NCBI GenBank assembly: GCA_029953675.1
Contig: JAMWBK010000005.1
Location: 2,809,001-2,873,000 of the forward strand
Direction: 5' to 3'
Origin: Rhodosorus marinus
Taxonomy: Eukaryota > Rhodophyta > Stylonematophyceae > Stylonematales > Stylonemataceae
DNA length: 64,000 bases
Position 1 is the first letter of the stretch, and each line of letters begins with the position of its first letter. Positions 60,347 through 64,000 of this stretch are shown in pieces. Both the position numbers and the translations under genes were made by a program. The notes beneath the pieces were generated by a model, which did not search any database, was not told where the DNA came from, and saw nothing but the letters and a program-made list of their open reading frames with translations.

Positions 60347-61918
60347 CTTTCAAAACCTATCCTTTCCCCCCTCGTGGCCCGCCACCTCCCCAACGCTCAC
60401 GTCTCGCACACCACACCCCACTCCACCCTCATAAACACGTAGCCAAAACTCAAAACCAGCTTACAAGGTCATTCATACCATTCTTGAACACCTCAAGCAG
60501 GGCCTGAATTTATTCTTCTCGTCCTACCTCCACCCAAAGCCTTGCTTTCATCACCGAGCGCATGCACTACTAGCATTCGCGTACTGCGACATCACTCAAA
60601 ACGACAACACCCCCCCCCCCCGTTGCTCAAAAAAAATTCAGTTTGCTGACATAAACGAAAAAATAATTAAAGCGTCACCTTCGAATTTATCAATTGGGGA
60701 CTAGACAAACTGTTACGATCAGAATTTAGAAAACAAAATAAATTATCAATCATCTATATTGACTGAATAATACTGACGCTTAAACACTTTGTCATGAACT
60801 CAATGTTATGGACGGGCACTAGGCGGGCAAACAATCAAAGTGTCACACGGGGATTCGACCAAAAAAAGCAACGACAGCTGTCTTTACCAAAATATATATA
60901 GTAAATTCATATATCAATCAAAAATAATGACTGATTAGTAGTGACCCTTAACAATAGTATTTGTCTTCAACCGACCCGATTGATACACTCACCCATGAGG
61001 TGATCGGTATACTTTCTATTGAAAAACGGCTCAAAAAGCGGTTTTTCAACGGGATCTTTCGTGGTGGGAGGAGGGAAGCCTCGGTGACCGCATTTCCTAC
61101 TGTATAAAAATACTCTATACGTGTATTGATATATGAATAGAAAAATAATAATACGGAATATTTAGATGGATATTATGGTTATTACTTCAAAAAAGGGGTA
61201 AGGATGTATAGAACGTAGACATAGTAGTAGGGGGTTGGATTCTTCTTTTTTTTGTTGCAAACAGTGTGCTCGTTGGGTGGGTGGGGGCTCCGTTACTTTT
61301 TGATATTTTTTGAATTTGAGATATTTTCTTGAGAATCTTCTCGTTTTTCTGAAATGTTTTTTTTGAAGTCTAAAGAGGGCGCTGTTTCATCAGTCCGCAA
61401 GTTGGAGAGCTAGCGCTACATGTTGTTCGTCGTGATTTTCCCTCTATCTGGTAGCGGGAAGAAGTGACAGGGGGGAAGAAGGATGGAAGGGGGTTATGAA
61501 CTCCCGATATTTCCATATTTGCCTTTCCACAAGTAATTGAAAGAATTTATGTCGATATTGGTGCGATTATTGAAGGGGTTAGATTTAATGTGATGATTAT
61601 ACCTCCGCCCATCGGAAAAGGGGGAGGGGAGGGGAAAGGAGGAATTGAGCAAAATCACCTGGCTGTGCGACTATTTTTTATTTTTTATTGGTGAAAAAGT
61701 CAAGCGGTTATAAGGAGCTGCTCCGTTTGTTTGGTCGTGGATTGTTTTGGGCGTCTATGACGTAGGGTCTAGCCTGACACTGGAGCAGAAAAGCTGAGGC
61801 TAGGTTGACGTGACGGGAAGACCGATCTGGATTGTTGTTGTTTTTTTTGCATTTTGGTTTGTTTTTTTTTTTCGGCTGACGCTAGTGTAGTGTAGGAAGA
61901 CCGAATCTGGCAAACTAC
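60347..61918. other. Intergenic with a diverged duplication
   Basis: Bases 60350-60620 hold the presumed promoter of the NIPA gene, C-rich on plus. A diverged direct duplication lies at about 60663-60970. From 61240 to 61860 the plus strand is G- and T-rich, which elsewhere marks a start of a plus gene, but none was found and the EndoU gene ends here on minus. Confidence 0.45.
60663..60970. repeat. Diverged direct duplication, about 170-bp spacing
   Basis: Copy one (60663-60798) and copy two (60834-60970) share, in order, ATTAAAGCGTCAC or ATCAAAGTGTCAC, ATATATCAATCA or TTATCAATCAT, TATTGACTGAATAATACTGAC or AATGACTGATTAGTAGTGAC, TTAA and TTTGTC. The middle is poorly conserved. Confidence 0.5.
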
Positions 61919-63712
61919 TCACTCATCATCCTCCAAGCCGTGGACCTGGAAAGGCCAGAAACGAAGGAGGTTTTAGAACAGGCTTGAGAGGGGAAAAAAC
62001 GGGAGGGAACTGGGTTGTATTTGCATCCATTGCGTACATGTGGGTAAGAGGTTCCGATGTACCTTCCGGCAAAAGTGTAACAGACGACATCGATGTTGTA
62101 CCTATTCGCGAGCTTCACAGGGTTGCGCTCTTCACCGCACACGAAGAACAATGTGTAAAGCGCCATCTCGAATTCAGGGCTGGTGCCGAAGAACGAGGAA
62201 CCAACAGTCTTTGTAGCTCCTGCAGTCGTAGTGCCGAAGTTTACAGAGAACCAGCGGGTAGGTTTAAGAAAACAGACGAATCATATGCACAGAGTATAAC
62301 GGAATCGCTTATGGAGAGGACTCACCCTTCCAATCAAAACTGATCGACATCAGGTACTCTGATCCTGGCTCTTCATCACCGTCCACTCCCCTGCGCGCAG
62401 ATTGTCGATCCGCTTTTAGCTGACCGCATTTCCACAACTTTGTGAGCTTTGGCGAAATGTCGCACCTTGATGTTATGTAGCCGAGATAGTTGAGCTCACT
62501 CTTTCTTTCCTGAATAAGCAACTGGATCCAGTTGTGCATGCCACCAACCTTTCCATCGCGCGTCTGCAGGATTGAGAATGGATCCTATTAGCTCGATCCC
62601 ATAAAGGATTTGGAGGTCTCGGTGAGATCAGAAGTACATACATCTCCGGCAAAAACGTGCTCGAACCCAGAAGAGTCGAAGCGGGCCTCCTTGGAGTAGA
62701 AGTAGAACCAGAGCCTGTAGAGGAATCCCTTGAAACCGTATTCATCCTGAGCATCGTCTGGAAGCTTCCCGCTTGCGTTAAGGTACCTTGTCGATCGCAG
62801 TTTTCAGCAGTTTAAAGTTAGTGAAAGCTGCTGAGCCAAAAACAGTGCGCTGGATAATTCCTCCGTGTTTCTGAGCATATCCATGTCGCTGTATGATGAA
62901 GGACAACCTACTTCATCACGTATTGCATCACTGGAGTCTGAACGGCTACTTCCAGAAAAGCGAAGATCTCCTGCTTCTCCTCATCAGTAACCTGTACGAG
63001 AGCGGAGTCGCTTTTAGAACCTTTCCGGGTAAGGTCTGAGAACAGTAAGACGCCATCGCACCTCTTCGGAGACACCAGCCTCCGCTGTGTAATTGTCCAG
63101 GAGTTTGTAGAAAGCCGTAAACGTTGATTTGGACATGGCGTGTCCATCCACATATTCGAACAAAGCCTCATGGGCATTATCATCACCGTAGCGGGTATCC
63201 TCTTGGAAGTTCAAAACCAGCTCGGCACCAGCAACGAGTCTGTTACAGATCAGATCGGCGATTGAGAAGGAATTTTTTGATATATCTAACATGACATATG
63301 AATAGAGAATGACTTCCAACCGTTCATACCTGTTGGTATCCAGTAGCCAAAGCTTATTAGCGGCGGCTTCTAGATCTCCGAGCTCGTCGGATGTGGGATC
63401 TACCATCCCCCGCGCAAGTTCCAGTTCCTTCGCTTGCAAGGAAGCGACGATAGCCTTCAGTGCCGCAAGCGAGTCCTCGCCTTGGTTCTCATCGAAGATC
63501 TCCTGCACCACCGATCCTTTCGAATAGAATCAACGTGAGGATTTACTGAGAATCCACTGCGCGTGCAGCCGATAGGAATGGGAGAATCCAGACTCACCAG
63601 ATCCCTGAAGGTGAGTCCCAATCGCCGCGAGATCAACAATAACCTCAGCGTTTCTGACAGCTGGAATGAGCTGCTGAACGCAGTACTTCCTCGCACTCGT
63701 AACCTCTTCCAT
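61919..63712 (-). CDS. EndoU-family endoribonuclease
   Basis: Nine exons on minus (63598-63712, 63330-63519, 63062-63239, 62920-62991, 62787-62888, 62642-62764, 62326-62563, 62038-62219, 61919-61945) give about 408 residues. EndoU (XendoU) enzymes cut RNA at uridines, leaving 2',3'-cyclic phosphates. Family blocks are LWLLDTNRLVAGAEL, FEYVDGHAMSKSTFTAFYKL, VQTPVMQY, GFLYRLWFYFYS, SSGFEHVFAGD with His255, GKVGGMHNWIQLLIQERKSE with His270, and SFDWKGATKTVGSSFFGTSP with Lys343, then YIGTSYP near the end. The catalytic His/His/Lys triad is present. Two of the introns are unusually short: 31 nt (62889-62919) and 22 nt (62765-62786). Both have GT/AG ends and restore frame, but sequence errors or decay could mimic this. 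The start ATG at 63712 has no targeting signal. The other introns are 70-106 nt. Confidence 0.88.
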
Positions 63713-64000
63713 ATTTTCTCCTTCAGTCTTTCGTGCAACTGCCTACGAAAGATGGATCTAATCCCAAAAGCCTCACCCCGCCCGCTCCTTGAGTAGCTTC
63801 CTTTTTATCGAGCTCGCACTTATCGATTTCAGCACCTCGATTCTACACTGAAGAGCTTAAAATTGTAAATTACAATATTTTTCCCTCGATTTTGAATTGG
63901 AAGAAATCTTGACCGAGGACGAGCAGAAGACTTTGGATAATAGTCCAAAGCTGACCTCGATCGAAATGACGCGAGTATGTGGCTCAGCGTAGAAAGATCT

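Noticed and set aside
61946-62062. Reading the EndoU gene straight through to TAG at 61915, or splicing right after FAGR
   Set aside because: A splice at GT 62037 keeps the YIGTSYP end, removes a pyrimidine-tract segment of normal intron length (92 nt) and gives a short acidic tail. Not certain without transcripts.

Overview
This window is nuclear DNA from a photosynthetic eukaryote, most likely a red alga. Nearly every recognisable gene is split by short GT-AG introns, mostly 68-133 nt. Several products carry plastid targeting signals, and three of them begin with the same four residues, MAFV. An N-terminal phenylalanine in the transit peptide is the known signature of rhodophyte (and glaucophyte) plastid import. 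The plastid-type sigma factor, ClpS, a Tat-targeted lumen protein and a class I aldolase fit this. The red-alga assignment is inference and no species can be named. Splice sites were placed by eye from reading frame, GT/AG and family conservation.

Left part (1-17 kb): an FKBP/TPR protein (+), an SLC35F-type transporter (-), a MINPP-family membrane protein whose catalytic motifs are replaced (-), a small four-helix membrane protein (-), a plastid ClpS-like adaptor (+) and a LipB octanoyltransferase (-). Between them lie remnants of a LINE-like reverse transcriptase in both orientations, a cluster of GCATGCCCC words, a 35-bp minisatellite and an antisense fragment copied from clpS.

Middle (17-31 kb): gene-poor. 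The only gene seen is a two-repeat MYB factor, followed by a decayed Ty3/gypsy element with recognisable LTRs that is itself flanked by about 200-bp direct repeats. The rest is simple-sequence-rich DNA.

Right part (31-64 kb): denser. NSA2 (+), a mitochondrial-type hotdog thioesterase (+), a plastid membrane protein of unknown function (-), a 190-bp tandem repeat, adenosine kinase (+), CENP-S/MHF1 (+), a long coiled-coil protein (-), a degraded gypsy RT, an array built on the odd palindrome GACAGTCTGTC, a small plastid cysteine-motif protein (+), class I aldolase (+), plastid sigma factor (-), a ChaN/DUF399-like lumen protein (-), a NIPA-type Mg transporter (-) and an EndoU ribonuclease (-) that appears to hold introns of only 31 and 22 nt.

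The genes are separate transcription units, not operons. Plastid functions recur: transcription (sigma), proteolysis (ClpS), possibly lipoylation (LipB) and lumen tetrapyrrole or iron handling (ChaN-like). A recurrent feature is a sense-strand C-poor, G-rich tract just upstream of start codons.
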